Assembly (NCBI GenBank): GCA_002382805.1
Contig: DGAD01000050.1
Span: 1-54,224, forward strand
DNA length: 54,224 nucleotides
Direction of reading: 5' to 3'
DNA from: Clostridiales bacterium UBA4039
Lineage (GTDB): Bacteria; Bacillota; Clostridia; Lachnospirales; Vallitaleaceae
Under the pieces are notes generated by a model. The model made no database searches. It saw nothing but the letters and a program-made list of their open reading frames with translations, and had not been told where the DNA came from. The translations under genes and the position numbers were made by a program. Positions within the stretch are counted from its first letter, which is position 1; each line of letters opens with the position of its first letter. Of the stretch, positions 7,831-18,406 are shown piece after piece.

Positions 7831-9315
7831 ATGAGTAAGTTACTAGATAATGCGAATGCATATATACAAAAAAACAAGGACAGAACAAAAAACCATCCCA
7901 AATTTCACTATAGTCCACCTATTGGATGGATGAATGACCCCAATGGTCTTTGTTACTACAATGGAGAATATCATCTATACTATCAACATAATCCTTATAA
8001 AATTCATTGGGACCTTATGTATTGGGGACATGCAACGTCTCGAAACCTTCTTCAGTGGCAAGACCACCCGGTGGCTTTGGCACCAGAGGAAGCATATGAG
8101 CTGGATGGATGTTTTTCCGGAAGTGCAATCGAGATTGACGATAAGCTATATCTTATGTATACAGGGCACTTAGACCGAGAGGGTGTGGTCTTACAAAATC
8201 AAAACATCGCCATCAGTCACGATGGAATAACCTTTGAAAAACATACGGACAATCCGGTCTTAGATGCCAAGGATTTGCCTCAGGGTGCTTTGGCTCAAGA
8301 TTTTAGAGACCCCAAAGTCTTCAAATATAAGGATACCTATTGGTCGGTGATTGTTGGGCGACCCGAAGAAGTCGGAGGCGCTGTTTTACTCTATCGCTCC
8401 GAAGATATGTTACATTGGGACTATGTAGGAGTTCTTGCCAAAAGTGACCAAGGAAAGCAAGAGATATGGGAGTGTCCGGATTTAATGACGTTAAATCAAG
8501 AAGAGGTTCTTATCTATTCAATTATTGAATTGGCCAAGGATGATGGGAAAACAGTTCGCCCCAATATGCATCCGACCGAATACAAGCTTGGAAAAGTGGA
8601 CTTGGAAGAGGCGTATGGTGATTGGCATACAACAAGAGACTTAGACTGTGGTTTTAATTTTTATGCACCTCAAACCTTTGTTGATCCGTCAGGAGAACGT
8701 ATTATGATTGGTTGGATTAGTCCATGGGACGGCGACGAAGAGGTTCGTATTGACAATGGATGGGCTGGATTAATGTCTATTCCAAGAGTATTAAGTGTAG
8801 ATCAAGGATGGTTGATACAACAGCCGATTGAAGCAATCAAGGACCTTCGTAAGGATGATGGAATTCGGATTCAAGAAGCAATGCTTTATAATGAATCCAA
8901 AGCATTTGACACAATGAACGGCCAACACTTTGATTTGAGTTTTACCGTAGATATAAGCGAAGCTAGAGAATTTTGTATAGAGATAGCCAAAGGAAAAGCC
9001 TGCACGACATCGTTGACTTATGATGTGGTAGGACAAGAATGGATATTTGACCGTCGTAATAATGGAGAAAAAAACATGTTGCCTATGACGGCCAACAACC
9101 AGTGGTATGGACTAAGAACAATCCGTCAAGAGCGTGCTATAAAAACCATGGATGTTCGTGTGCTAATGGATAGATATAGTGTAGAGATATTTGCTGATGG
9201 AGGTAGACGTGTCTTTACTGCATTGATAGATCCTCACGAAGATGGAGAAAATATTGTGTTTTCAAGCCGAGGCAAATCCACGCTGTACAATGTAGAGTTT
9301 TATAGTTTGATATGA
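7831..9315 (+). CDS. GH32 sucrose-6-phosphate hydrolase / beta-fructofuranosidase
   Basis: Hydrolyses terminal beta-fructosyl bonds in sucrose or fructo-oligosaccharides. The 494-residue protein has the three acidic residues of the GH32 five-bladed propeller: nucleophile Asp36 in WMNDPNG, Asp160 in FRDPK, and acid/base Glu214 in WECPD. A C-terminal beta-sandwich ends with EIFADGGRRVFT. There is no signal peptide, so it acts in the cytoplasm on imported sugar. Because uptake here is by an ABC importer, the substrate is probably unphosphorylated sucrose or short fructans rather than sucrose-6-phosphate. The ATG at 7831 has GAAAGGA upstream; an ATG at 7810 lacks a site. Confidence 0.92.
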   Translation: MSKLLDNANAYIQKNKDRTKNHPKFHYSPPIGWMNDPNGLCYYNGEYHLYYQHNPYKIHWDLMYWGHATSRNLLQWQDHPVALAPEEAYELDGCFSGSAIEIDDKLYLMYTGHLDREGVVLQNQNIAISHDGITFEKHTDNPVLDAKDLPQGALAQDFRDPKVFKYKDTYWSVIVGRPEEVGGAVLLYRSEDMLHWDYVGVLAKSDQGKQEIWECPDLMTLNQEEVLIYSIIELAKDDGKTVRPNMHPTEYKLGKVDLEEAYGDWHTTRDLDCGFNFYAPQTFVDPSGERIMIGWISPWDGDEEVRIDNGWAGLMSIPRVLSVDQGWLIQQPIEAIKDLRKDDGIRIQEAMLYNESKAFDTMNGQHFDLSFTVDISEAREFCIEIAKGKACTTSLTYDVVGQEWIFDRRNNGEKNMLPMTANNQWYGLRTIRQERAIKTMDVRVLMDRYSVEIFADGGRRVFTALIDPHEDGENIVFSSRGKSTLYNVEFYSLI

Positions 9316-9321
9316 TATAAT
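9313..9321 (+). promoter_or_regulatory. Extended -10 promoter of the flavodiiron gene
   Basis: TGATATAAT matches the extended -10 form TGnTATAAT and overlaps the end of the GH32 gene. The same TGATATAATAAAGGC string recurs before the VOC-family gene at 53430. No good -35 box is seen, as is usual for extended -10 promoters. Confidence 0.55.
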
Positions 9322-9381
9322 AAAGGCGTTACAGCATTTTTTTAATGCATGACTTAGGATGAGTAAATAAGGAGTGACGTT

Positions 9382-10569
9382 ATGAAGCAATTGGTGAAAA
9401 ATAATGTGAGCTGGCTTGGTTATATCGACTGGGAACTTGAATCTTTTCATGGAGATGATTATTCGATTTATAATGGATCAAGTCAAAACGCATATTTGAT
9501 TCAAGAGGAAAAAACGGTTCTTATTGATACGGTATGGGCTCCCCATCGCTTTGAGTTTATTGACAACTTAAAAAAAGAGATTGACTTGTCGGAGATAGAT
9601 TTTATTGTGGTTAATCATGGAGAGGTAGACCATTCAGGGGCTCTTGTGGATTTAATGAAAGAAATACCAGATACTCCGATTTATTGTACAGCCAATGCAG
9701 TTAAAAGTTTGGAAGGGCAGTATGGTAAGCATGATTGGAACTTAAATATCGTTAAAACGGGGGATTCTGTTGATATTGGTAATGGAAAGCAATTGATTTT
9801 TGTTGAAATGCGCATGCTGCACTGGCCAGATAGTATGGCTACATACATGACAGGAGATAATATTTTATTTTCCAATGATGCCTTTGGACAACACTTTGCA
9901 GTAGAAGAGCTGTTTAATGATCGAGCTGACCAGTGTTTATTGGAAAAAGAGGCAATGAAATACTATGCCAATATTTTAAATCCTTTTTCTCCGTTGGTAG
10001 CTAGAAAAATAGAAGAAATTGTGGCATTAAATATACCTATTGATATTATTGCGCCTAGTCATGGTGCGATATGGCGCGACAACCCGATGCAAATTGTTGA
10101 AAAATACGTCGCGTGGTCGGATAATTACCAAGAAAATCAATTGACCATTGTCTATGATACCATGTGGGAAGGAACGACAAAGATTGCCCATAAAATAGCC
10201 GAAGCTGCTAGAGATTTAAGTCCAGATACCGTGGTTAAAGTATTTAACTGTGCCAAAGCAGACAAAAATGAAATTATGACTGAAGTGTTTAAGTCCCGTG
10301 CGGTAGCTGTCGGCTCGCCAACCATGGGGAACGATATTCTATCAAGTGTTGATGGATGGATTCATTTTTTGAAAACGCTCAAGTTTAAAAATAAAAAAGC
10401 TGCCACTTTTGGATGTTATGGATGGAGTGGAGAAGGGGTTAAAGTCCTCAAAGAACGTATGGCAGATGCTGGATTTGAAGTCGTAGAAGCATCAATTCAG
10501 TCATTTTGGAATCCGGATGAAGATGATTTTGTCAAGGCAAAAGATCTTGTCGAAAGTTTATTAAAATAA
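9382..10569 (+). CDS. FprA-family A-type flavoprotein (flavodiiron oxygen/nitric oxide reductase)
   Basis: Cytoplasmic flavodiiron protein of 395 residues that reduces O2 to water, or NO to N2O, protecting anaerobes. The N-terminal metallo-beta-lactamase-like domain carries the diiron ligands His79, Glu81, Asp83 and His84 in NHGEVDHSG, with further ligands in the MLHWPDS and PSHGAIW motifs. The C-terminal flavodoxin domain starts near residue 250 (IVYDTMWEGTTKIA) and binds FMN. It has its own extended -10 promoter and sits between the GH32 hydrolase and the fructokinase, a placement with no obvious metabolic reason. Whether O2 or NO is the main substrate cannot be read from sequence. Confidence 0.93.
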   Translation: MKQLVKNNVSWLGYIDWELESFHGDDYSIYNGSSQNAYLIQEEKTVLIDTVWAPHRFEFIDNLKKEIDLSEIDFIVVNHGEVDHSGALVDLMKEIPDTPIYCTANAVKSLEGQYGKHDWNLNIVKTGDSVDIGNGKQLIFVEMRMLHWPDSMATYMTGDNILFSNDAFGQHFAVEELFNDRADQCLLEKEAMKYYANILNPFSPLVARKIEEIVALNIPIDIIAPSHGAIWRDNPMQIVEKYVAWSDNYQENQLTIVYDTMWEGTTKIAHKIAEAARDLSPDTVVKVFNCAKADKNEIMTEVFKSRAVAVGSPTMGNDILSSVDGWIHFLKTLKFKNKKAATFGCYGWSGEGVKVLKERMADAGFEVVEASIQSFWNPDEDDFVKAKDLVESLLK

Positions 10570-10592
10570 ATGCTCAAAAGATGGAGGTTATG

Positions 10593-11558
10593 ATGGCAGA
10601 TATTGTAGCATTAGGAGAATTACTTATAGATTTTACGCCGCTTAAAGCAACAGATAAGGTAGCCTTTGAACGCAATGCAGGAGGAGCACCGGCAAATGTT
10701 TTAGCAGCAGTGACACGCCTAGGACGCAGCAGTCGATTTGTAGGGTGTGTCGGACAAGATATGTTTGGCACATATTTAAAAAGCTTTTTGGAGACATGTA
10801 ACATTGATAGTCAGTACTTAAAGATGACATCAGAATATCCAACAACACTTGCCTTTGTTGCCTTAAAAGATGATGGTGATAGAGACTTTAGTTTTTATAG
10901 AAACCCAGGCGCCGATTTAATGCTTTCTAAGGAAGATATAGAGGTCCAGATATTTGAGGACGCTTCGATTTTTCATTTCGGTTCCCTATCCTTGACGGAT
11001 GAACCTGTTCGCGGGGCTACGCTTAAGAGCCTTGAACTGGCAAAGCAAAAGAAGATGATTATTAGTTATGACCCTAATCTACGTCCGCCATTATGGTCAT
11101 CGTTGGACGTGGCAAAGACAACGATTCTATCGGTTATGGACCAAGTGGACATCCTTAAAATTTCTGAGGAAGAACTGTTGTTTTTAACGGGAGAACAAGA
11201 TATTGAAAAGGGTTCGAAGCTTTTGTATGAACAATACTTGATACCGCTTATCTTGGTTACACTAGGACCCAATGGTTGTGGTGTGCGTCAAGCGGATAGA
11301 TTTTCTGTAATTGCCGGTATAAAAGTTCAAGCTGTCGATACCACAGGTGCAGGCGATAGTCATTTAGGTGCAATGCTTTACCATATTATTGAAGATGGTC
11401 GACGCCCGGAGGATATTGAGTTTGATAAAATCAAAGAATTTGTACGTTTTGCAAATACAATGGCAGCCTATGTGACAACCCAATATGGAAGTGCCGCTAT
11501 CATGCCAAGTTATGCAAAAGTACAAGAAATTTACAGCTTGACAGAAAAGCTTAATTAG
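10593..11558 (+). CDS. PfkB-family fructokinase
   Basis: Phosphorylates fructose, here probably released by the GH32 enzyme, to fructose-6-phosphate. The 321-residue protein has the N-terminal substrate motif RNAGGAPANVLAAVTRLG near residues 30-47 and the C-terminal ATP/anion-hole signature DTTGAGDSHLGAML, with the catalytic aspartate in GAGD. His in place of the usual Phe after GAGDS is a minor variation. Of the clustered ATGs at 10581, 10590 and 10593, the last gives a sensible 5-base spacer from GGAGG (10583-10587). It follows the flavodiiron gene by 23 bases. Confidence 0.88.
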   Translation: MADIVALGELLIDFTPLKATDKVAFERNAGGAPANVLAAVTRLGRSSRFVGCVGQDMFGTYLKSFLETCNIDSQYLKMTSEYPTTLAFVALKDDGDRDFSFYRNPGADLMLSKEDIEVQIFEDASIFHFGSLSLTDEPVRGATLKSLELAKQKKMIISYDPNLRPPLWSSLDVAKTTILSVMDQVDILKISEEELLFLTGEQDIEKGSKLLYEQYLIPLILVTLGPNGCGVRQADRFSVIAGIKVQAVDTTGAGDSHLGAMLYHIIEDGRRPEDIEFDKIKEFVRFANTMAAYVTTQYGSAAIMPSYAKVQEIYSLTEKLN

Positions 11559-11603
11559 GTGTACCATTAAGTCAATAAAATATATGAGGAAAGGAAGAGC
11601 GCT

Positions 11604-11837
11604 ATGATTATAAAAAATATCAAAAATGTAGATCGTTTTTTTGAAACTGTTGACCAATGTAAAGGACGTGTTGAACTGGTAACAAAACAAGGAGACCGAT
11701 TGAATTTAAAATCCAAATTGTCTCAATATGTTTCGTTGACCAATATGTTCTCAGATCCTAAAATAGAAGAAATTGAGTTGCTTGTGTCAGAACCGGAAGA
11801 TATCGCGTTATTATTGCAATATCTTGTTCAAGGATAA
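11604..11837 (+). CDS. Small conserved-looking protein of unknown function
   Basis: A 77-residue soluble protein, beginning MIIKNIKNVDRFFETVDQCKG, with mixed charge and no cysteine cluster or membrane segment. AGGAAAGGA lies ahead of the ATG. It ends before a terminator at 11871, so it is the last gene of the fprA-fructokinase transcript or a short unit of its own. I do not recognise the family. Confidence 0.65.
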   Translation: MIIKNIKNVDRFFETVDQCKGRVELVTKQGDRLNLKSKLSQYVSLTNMFSDPKIEEIELLVSEPEDIALLLQYLVQG

Positions 11838-11870
11838 CAGACAGGCGAGTACAATCAATTAAAAAAGACT

Positions 11871-11904
11871 AAGGATGTATACAAAATGTATATATCCTTT
11901 TTTT
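11871..11904 (+). terminator. Terminator before glnS
   Basis: AAGGAT and adjoining TATA pair with TATA and ATCCTT across a short loop, followed by seven T residues. Confidence 0.8.
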
Positions 11905-11920
11905 AAGAGTGGGAGAAACC

Positions 11921-11976
11921 TTGATATCGAACAAACTCTGTGATACAATTATTCTTACTTTGTATACAGTGTATAC
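11921..11976 (+). promoter_or_regulatory. glnS promoter with an adjacent inverted repeat
   Basis: TTGATA (11921-11926) and TACAAT (11944-11949) have a 17-base spacer. A perfect inverted repeat, GTATACA-G-TGTATAC, lies at 11962-11976, near the expected transcript start. It could be an operator, but no partner regulator is known. Confidence 0.65.
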
Positions 11977-11995
11977 TAAACTTAGGAGGCCTTTA

Positions 11996-13645
11996 ATGGA
12001 AGAAACAATTTCAAAAAGTTTTATTGAACATATTATTGATAAAGATATTGAAGAGGGCAGAACTTCTACGGTCATAACGCGGTTTCCGCCAGAACCCAAT
12101 GGTTATTTGCATATTGGACATGCAAAAGCGATTACAACTAATTATACAATAGCAGAAAAATATAATGGAAAGTTTAATCTTCGTTTTGATGATACGGATC
12201 CATCAAAAGAAAAAATCGAATTTGTAGAAAGTATAAAAGAAGATGTGGCATGGTTAGGTGCAGACTATGAAGATCGAATCTTTTTTGCATCTAGCTATTT
12301 CGAACAATTATATGATGCAGCCATTGAATTAATTAAAAGGGGTAAAGCCTATGTATGTGACTTGACGCCTGAACAAATGCGTGAGTATCGAGGAACCCTT
12401 ACAGAAGCAGGTAAAGAGAGCCCCTATCGCAACCGCAGTGTTGAAGAAAATCTAGATCTGTTTGAGCGGATGAAAAATGGTGAATTTCCAGATGGAAGCA
12501 AGATTCTACGTGCAAAAATTGATATGGCTTCACCAAATATGAATATGCGTGATCCGGGTATATACCGTATATCCCATATGGAACATTATGCAGCGGGAAA
12601 TAAATGGTGCGTATATCCTTTGTATGACTTTGCACATCCAATTGAGGATGCGATTGAAGGCGTAAGCCATTCTCTATGTGGATTGGAATTTGAAGATCAT
12701 CGTCCTTTATATGATTGGGTACTTGAAGCTCTTGAATGGAAAAACCCACCACGACAAGTGGAGTTTGCTGAGTTGAGTTTATCGCATACCATTCTTGGAA
12801 AGCGCCGTATCCGTCCACTCGTTGAAGAAGGATTAATTGATGGTTGGGATGATCCCCGTTTGGCAACAATTAGAGGATTAAGACGTCGTGGTTATACCAA
12901 GGAGTCTATTCGCAAGTTTTTTGAAATGGTAGGATTGTCTAAGAGTAAGTCAAAGGTTGATATTGCAATGCTTGAACATGCACTTCGAGAAGACTTGAAA
13001 CTTAAAGTGCCTCGAATTATGGCTGTCATCAATCCATTAAAGATTACGATTACCAATTATGAAGAAGGTAAGGTAGAATACTTGCCGGCGGTTAATAATA
13101 CAGAAAATGAAGAATTAGGTTCCCATGAGATTCCGTTCACACGTGAGATATATATTGAACGTGAAGACTTCATGGAGACACCTCCAAATAAAAAATATCG
13201 ACGCCTTTCACCAGGAGTTGAGGTTCGTCTGATGCATGCGTATTTTATTCGATGTGAAGAAATTGTCAAAGATGAAAATGGCGAAGTCATTGAATTAAAG
13301 TGTACTTATGATCCGGCAACCAAGAGTGGAAGCGGCTTTAATGAACGCAAACCAAAAGGAACTATTCATTGGGTTTCTGCAACAGAAGGTGTAGCAACAG
13401 AAGTTCATATGTATGATCGATTATTTGTTGAACAAGACAACGACGGTGAGAATACACTGGTGTTTAACGAGCTTTCAAAAGTGATCTATCCAAAGGCATA
13501 TGTTGAGCCAATTATTCGTGAATATAATGTGGAAGACAAGTTTCAATTTGTTCGACATGGATATTTTAATATTGATCCAAAAGAGACAACTGACGAGAAA
13601 TATGTGCTAAATCTAGCGGTTTCATTAAAAAGTTCTTACAAATAA
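11996..13645 (+). CDS. glnS: Glutaminyl-tRNA synthetase
   Basis: Charges tRNA-Gln directly with glutamine. The 549-residue protein is a class I synthetase with the HIGH motif in PPEPNGYLHIGHAKAI. The second nucleotide-binding loop, KMSKS-like in the family, reads SHTILGKRRI here. The C-terminal half is the GlnRS-type beta-barrel anticodon-binding region, distinguishing it from GluRS. The ATG at 11996 is preceded by TTAGGAGGCC; the upstream in-frame start at 11909 would run through the promoter and is rejected. Many Firmicutes lack GlnRS and use the GatCAB route, so this points to a clostridial group that has acquired it. Confidence 0.95.
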   Translation: MEETISKSFIEHIIDKDIEEGRTSTVITRFPPEPNGYLHIGHAKAITTNYTIAEKYNGKFNLRFDDTDPSKEKIEFVESIKEDVAWLGADYEDRIFFASSYFEQLYDAAIELIKRGKAYVCDLTPEQMREYRGTLTEAGKESPYRNRSVEENLDLFERMKNGEFPDGSKILRAKIDMASPNMNMRDPGIYRISHMEHYAAGNKWCVYPLYDFAHPIEDAIEGVSHSLCGLEFEDHRPLYDWVLEALEWKNPPRQVEFAELSLSHTILGKRRIRPLVEEGLIDGWDDPRLATIRGLRRRGYTKESIRKFFEMVGLSKSKSKVDIAMLEHALREDLKLKVPRIMAVINPLKITITNYEEGKVEYLPAVNNTENEELGSHEIPFTREIYIEREDFMETPPNKKYRRLSPGVEVRLMHAYFIRCEEIVKDENGEVIELKCTYDPATKSGSGFNERKPKGTIHWVSATEGVATEVHMYDRLFVEQDNDGENTLVFNELSKVIYPKAYVEPIIREYNVEDKFQFVRHGYFNIDPKETTDEKYVLNLAVSLKSSYK

Positions 13646-13655
13646 GGTGGAAAGA

Positions 13656-14519
13656 ATGGATAATATTTTTAAGGATCTTGAAGGCTTAGGCTTCAAGAAT
13701 ATTTCGGATGCAGACTTGTTCAAAGACGAGACAAAAAAGAAGAGCATAGAAAAAAAAGAGAAAGCAAAAGCATCAACAACGCAAATGTACATTTATCAAC
13801 GTAAAGTTGATTGCCCTATCTGCAAGCATTCTTTTCAAACATCAACGGTACGTACCGGACGTGTAAGATTTCAAGGAACAGAGTTAGATTTGCGTCCGTT
13901 ATATATGGGATTTGATCCGATACCTTATGAAGTAACAGTATGTAACTATTGTGGATATGCTGCGATTAATAAATATTTTAAAACTGTAAGTGACGCTAAG
14001 AAAAGAGCCATTATTGAAAATATTACACGTAATTATATTGGACATAAATACAATGAAATTCTTACCTATGAAGAGGCGGTTGAACGCTACAAGCTGGTGT
14101 TGCTTAACAGTGCAGTCGGTGGAGATGGTAATGGGATTAAAGCGTATATCTGTCTTAAGATAAGCTGGCTCTATCGCGGATGGCAAGAATCAATAAGTGC
14201 ATCTGATAATCCAGACGAGACTTTGTTAAAAAAACTTAAAACCTACGAAATTGTTTTTGTTGAAAAGGCTTATGAAGGATTTAAACTAGCTTATTCAAAT
14301 GAAACACTTCCGATTATGGGCATTGATGATATAACGATGGAGTATATTATTGCAGAACTTGCGCGACGCTTAGGCGATGTGCGAATAGCGAAGCAGTGGT
14401 TGGGTAGAGTTATAGGACATCCAGATGTGTCTAAACGATTACGCGATAAAGTATATGATGTAAAAGAATTAATTAATGAACATATAAAACAAGTAGAAAA
14501 AAAATCACAGCCAAGTTAG
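13656..14519 (+). CDS. DUF2225-family protein with zinc-binding cysteine pairs
   Basis: A 287-residue cytoplasmic protein. Near residue 45 it has the pair VDCPICKHSF followed by TSTVRTGRVR, and near residue 95 the pair CNYCGYAA, which together probably bind one metal ion. The second half is helical and TPR-like. The family is widespread in Clostridia and its role is unknown. The ATG at 13656 has AAGGTGG upstream and is preferred over a GTG at 13647. It begins 10 bases after glnS, so the two are probably co-transcribed. The stop codon lies in the loop of the shared terminator hairpin. Confidence 0.85.
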   Translation: MDNIFKDLEGLGFKNISDADLFKDETKKKSIEKKEKAKASTTQMYIYQRKVDCPICKHSFQTSTVRTGRVRFQGTELDLRPLYMGFDPIPYEVTVCNYCGYAAINKYFKTVSDAKKRAIIENITRNYIGHKYNEILTYEEAVERYKLVLLNSAVGGDGNGIKAYICLKISWLYRGWQESISASDNPDETLLKKLKTYEIVFVEKAYEGFKLAYSNETLPIMGIDDITMEYIIAELARRLGDVRIAKQWLGRVIGHPDVSKRLRDKVYDVKELINEHIKQVEKKSQPS

Positions 14520-14533
14520 TGCTGTGATTTTTG
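14501..14533. terminator. Bidirectional terminator between convergent genes
   Basis: AAAATCACAGC (14501-14511) pairs with GCTGTGATTTT (14521-14531) around a 9-base loop that contains the TAG stop of the plus-strand gene. A/T runs on both sides allow termination in both directions. Confidence 0.85.
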
Positions 14534-14535
14534 CT

Positions 14536-15255
14536 TTATAGAACGGTTCCATTGATTTTTTGTATAGAACGCTTTGGAGCATCCTTTGCATCTTTCCATG
14601 GTTCTTTTTCATAACGATAATCATATTTATTGACAAACCATTGCATATCGTCAAGGACACGCTCCATGTTTTTTATAAAATGTGGGCGCGTATCGTTAAT
14701 GAACTCTTCAAAAACAGAAGCAGAAATACTTGCCTGTCCGGTTTCAATTAGCTTAATATAATGCGGCATACAAAAACTTTTTGTGTTGGGAATAAATGCT
14801 TTAAACGAATCGTCCTTTTTATAGAGATAAAAAAAGGTTTCATAATATCGAGTCATTGTTTCCTCGATGCGTCCGCAAATATAACAATCTTTTGTAAGTA
14901 AATCGTATAAATGGTGTAAAGATGTATTCGTGTCTGCTTTTTTCTTGAATAGTTTTTTTGTGCTTTTCAAATTTTCAGTAGCTTGCTTAAACGTTTCTAG
15001 CATCTCCATTGTATGGCTTTGATTTACAAGGGTCAAGCCAAGACGATTTGGGGATTGGAAAAGCTGAGTGAAGTGGTTGCGGCAAAAACCAATCTTGTTG
15101 GTCGTTTGACGAAAATCTTTTTGCATGTAAGCATCGCTTAAACAAAAATCAATTAAATCTTTTTCTAGCTTTTTTTCAAGAAAACAAAAAGGGCATTCGC
15201 CTTCATCTTTAACTGCATCCCATAAGGGTATCGTATATATTTCTTCTTTTGCCAT
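14536..15255 (-). CDS. DUF6062-family protein with two CxxC...CxxH clusters
   Basis: A 239-residue, largely helical soluble protein. Two similar cysteine/histidine clusters are visible: CPFC with FCRNH (about residues 21-59) and CYIC with FCMPH (about residues 125-164), suggesting an internal duplication and metal binding. I match it to the DUF6062 family of Clostridia from memory; the function is unknown. It is divergent from the glycosylase gene, with an imperfect inverted repeat between them. AAGGAG is not obvious, but AGGAGTTC lies just ahead of the ATG. Confidence 0.75.
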   Translation of the reverse strand: MAKEEIYTIPLWDAVKDEGECPFCFLEKKLEKDLIDFCLSDAYMQKDFRQTTNKIGFCRNHFTQLFQSPNRLGLTLVNQSHTMEMLETFKQATENLKSTKKLFKKKADTNTSLHHLYDLLTKDCYICGRIEETMTRYYETFFYLYKKDDSFKAFIPNTKSFCMPHYIKLIETGQASISASVFEEFINDTRPHFIKNMERVLDDMQWFVNKYDYRYEKEPWKDAKDAPKRSIQKINGTVL

Positions 15256-15286
15256 AAGAACTCCTTCTATATTTTAAGTCTAATGT

Positions 15287-15323
15287 ATGTTATGATTATC
15301 ATGCGTCATGAGTATTATAACAT
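15287..15323. repeat. Imperfect inverted repeat in a divergent promoter region
   Basis: Seventeen-base arms (15287-15303 and 15307-15323) match at 14 positions around a 3-base centre. The repeat lies between two divergent genes and could bind a regulator of both. Confidence 0.45.
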
Positions 15324-15335
15324 AAGGAGGCCAAA

Positions 15336-16193
15336 ATGTATGTGTTAAAAATTCCTTATGAGGAGTTGGATATATATAAAATTCTGCAAAGCGGTCAAGT
15401 CTTTCGTTATGAGGTCATATCAGAAAAAGACTATGTCTTAATTTATCAAAATCATTATGTGCATGTAAAAAAAGTCGAAGGTGGTTATCACTTTTATTGT
15501 GAGGAACAAGAATTTTATACAGTATGGTCGCTATATTTGGCGCTTGATTTAAATTATCAAGAGATTAATCAAGCAATTATTAAGGCCGACCCACGCTTAG
15601 AAGAGGTTATACAGGAGCAAAAAGGCTTAAGAATCCTTCGCCAAGATCCATTTGAGATGCTTTTGACCTTTATTATATCCCAATCAAAGGCGATTCCTCA
15701 GATTCGTAAGCTCGTTAATGCGCTCTCAGATCAATATGGACAGTACCTAGGTGAAGTCGAATCTAGACCGATATATGCTTTTCCAACCAGCCATGCATTG
15801 CAAGAGATTACACAAGAACAGTTTCGTGCTATGAAGTTTGGCTATAGAGCGCCATATCTTGTTGATGCCATTAAGCAGGTATGTGAAGGTAAAGTGGTGC
15901 TTGATTTGAATGCAAGTTTAGACGCCAATCAAACCATGGAAATGTTAAAGCAGATTAAAGGTGTAGGCGATAAAGTGGCATCGTGTGTCGCATTATTTGG
16001 ATTGGGCTATATGGAAGCTTTTCCGGTGGATGTATGGATGCGAAAAACAATGGTGCACTTATATGACACGCTTGATGCAAAAACCAAGGATATCCACATA
16101 CAGCAATTTGGCGAAAAGCTGTTTGGAGTATATGCAGGCATAGCTCAACAATACATTTTTGAATATGGACGGCAAATGATAAAAATTCTATAA
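15336..16193 (+). CDS. ogg: 8-oxoguanine DNA glycosylase / AP lyase (OGG1 type)
   Basis: Removes oxidised guanine from DNA and nicks the resulting abasic site. The 285-residue protein has an N-terminal OGG domain (YKILQSGQVFRYE) and the helix-hairpin-helix signature KQIKGVGDKVASCVALFGLG, with the catalytic lysine at residue 213. The essential aspartate is Asp232 in FPVDVWMRK. TAAGGAGG precedes the ATG. Lys213 separates it from monofunctional AlkA-type alkyl-base glycosylases, which have the same fold. Confidence 0.88.
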   Translation: MYVLKIPYEELDIYKILQSGQVFRYEVISEKDYVLIYQNHYVHVKKVEGGYHFYCEEQEFYTVWSLYLALDLNYQEINQAIIKADPRLEEVIQEQKGLRILRQDPFEMLLTFIISQSKAIPQIRKLVNALSDQYGQYLGEVESRPIYAFPTSHALQEITQEQFRAMKFGYRAPYLVDAIKQVCEGKVVLDLNASLDANQTMEMLKQIKGVGDKVASCVALFGLGYMEAFPVDVWMRKTMVHLYDTLDAKTKDIHIQQFGEKLFGVYAGIAQQYIFEYGRQMIKIL

Positions 16194-16209
16194 AAATGTA
16201 AAAATGGAC

Positions 16210-16238
16210 TTGCAAAATAAAAAAGAATCGTATATTAT
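16210..16238 (+). promoter_or_regulatory. groESL promoter
   Basis: TTGCAA (16210-16215) and TATTAT (16233-16238) are 17 bases apart, directly upstream of the CIRCE element. A TATATT at 16231 is a less well spaced alternative. Confidence 0.7.
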
Positions 16239-16247
16239 ATATATAGA

Positions 16248-16274
16248 TTAGCACTCAAAGTTGATGAGTGCTAA
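16248..16274. promoter_or_regulatory. CIRCE operator for the heat-shock repressor HrcA
   Basis: TTAGCACTC (16248-16256), a 9-base spacer, and GAGTGCTAA (16266-16274) match the CIRCE consensus exactly. HrcA bound here represses groESL until heat shock; hrcA itself is not in the window. Confidence 0.97.
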
Positions 16275-16301
16275 CAAAAGAAAATATTTGTTAATGATTA
16301 A

Positions 16302-16598
<297 letters not shown>

Positions 16599-16620
16599 TA
16601 TTTAATAACATTTTATGTGA

Positions 16621-18285
<1,665 letters not shown>

Positions 18286-18301
18286 GACAAATATTATATA
18301 T

Positions 18302-18337
18302 AAAAAGAAGTTGTTGTATACAACAACTTCTTTTTTA
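18302..18337 (+). terminator. Terminator after groEL
   Basis: A perfect 15-base-pair stem (18302-18316 with 18321-18335) has a TATA loop and a T-rich 3' side. Confidence 0.92.
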
Positions 18338-18406
18338 CTTGTTTAAACGTAGGATATTCGTTATAATAGAGTTAAAGTTTTGGTAATATACTACAGGAGG
18401 AAAAGA

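Noticed and set aside
12399..12869. 156-codon minus-strand frame inside glnS
   Set aside because: Mirror of the glnS coding pattern; no ribosome binding site and the translation resembles no protein.
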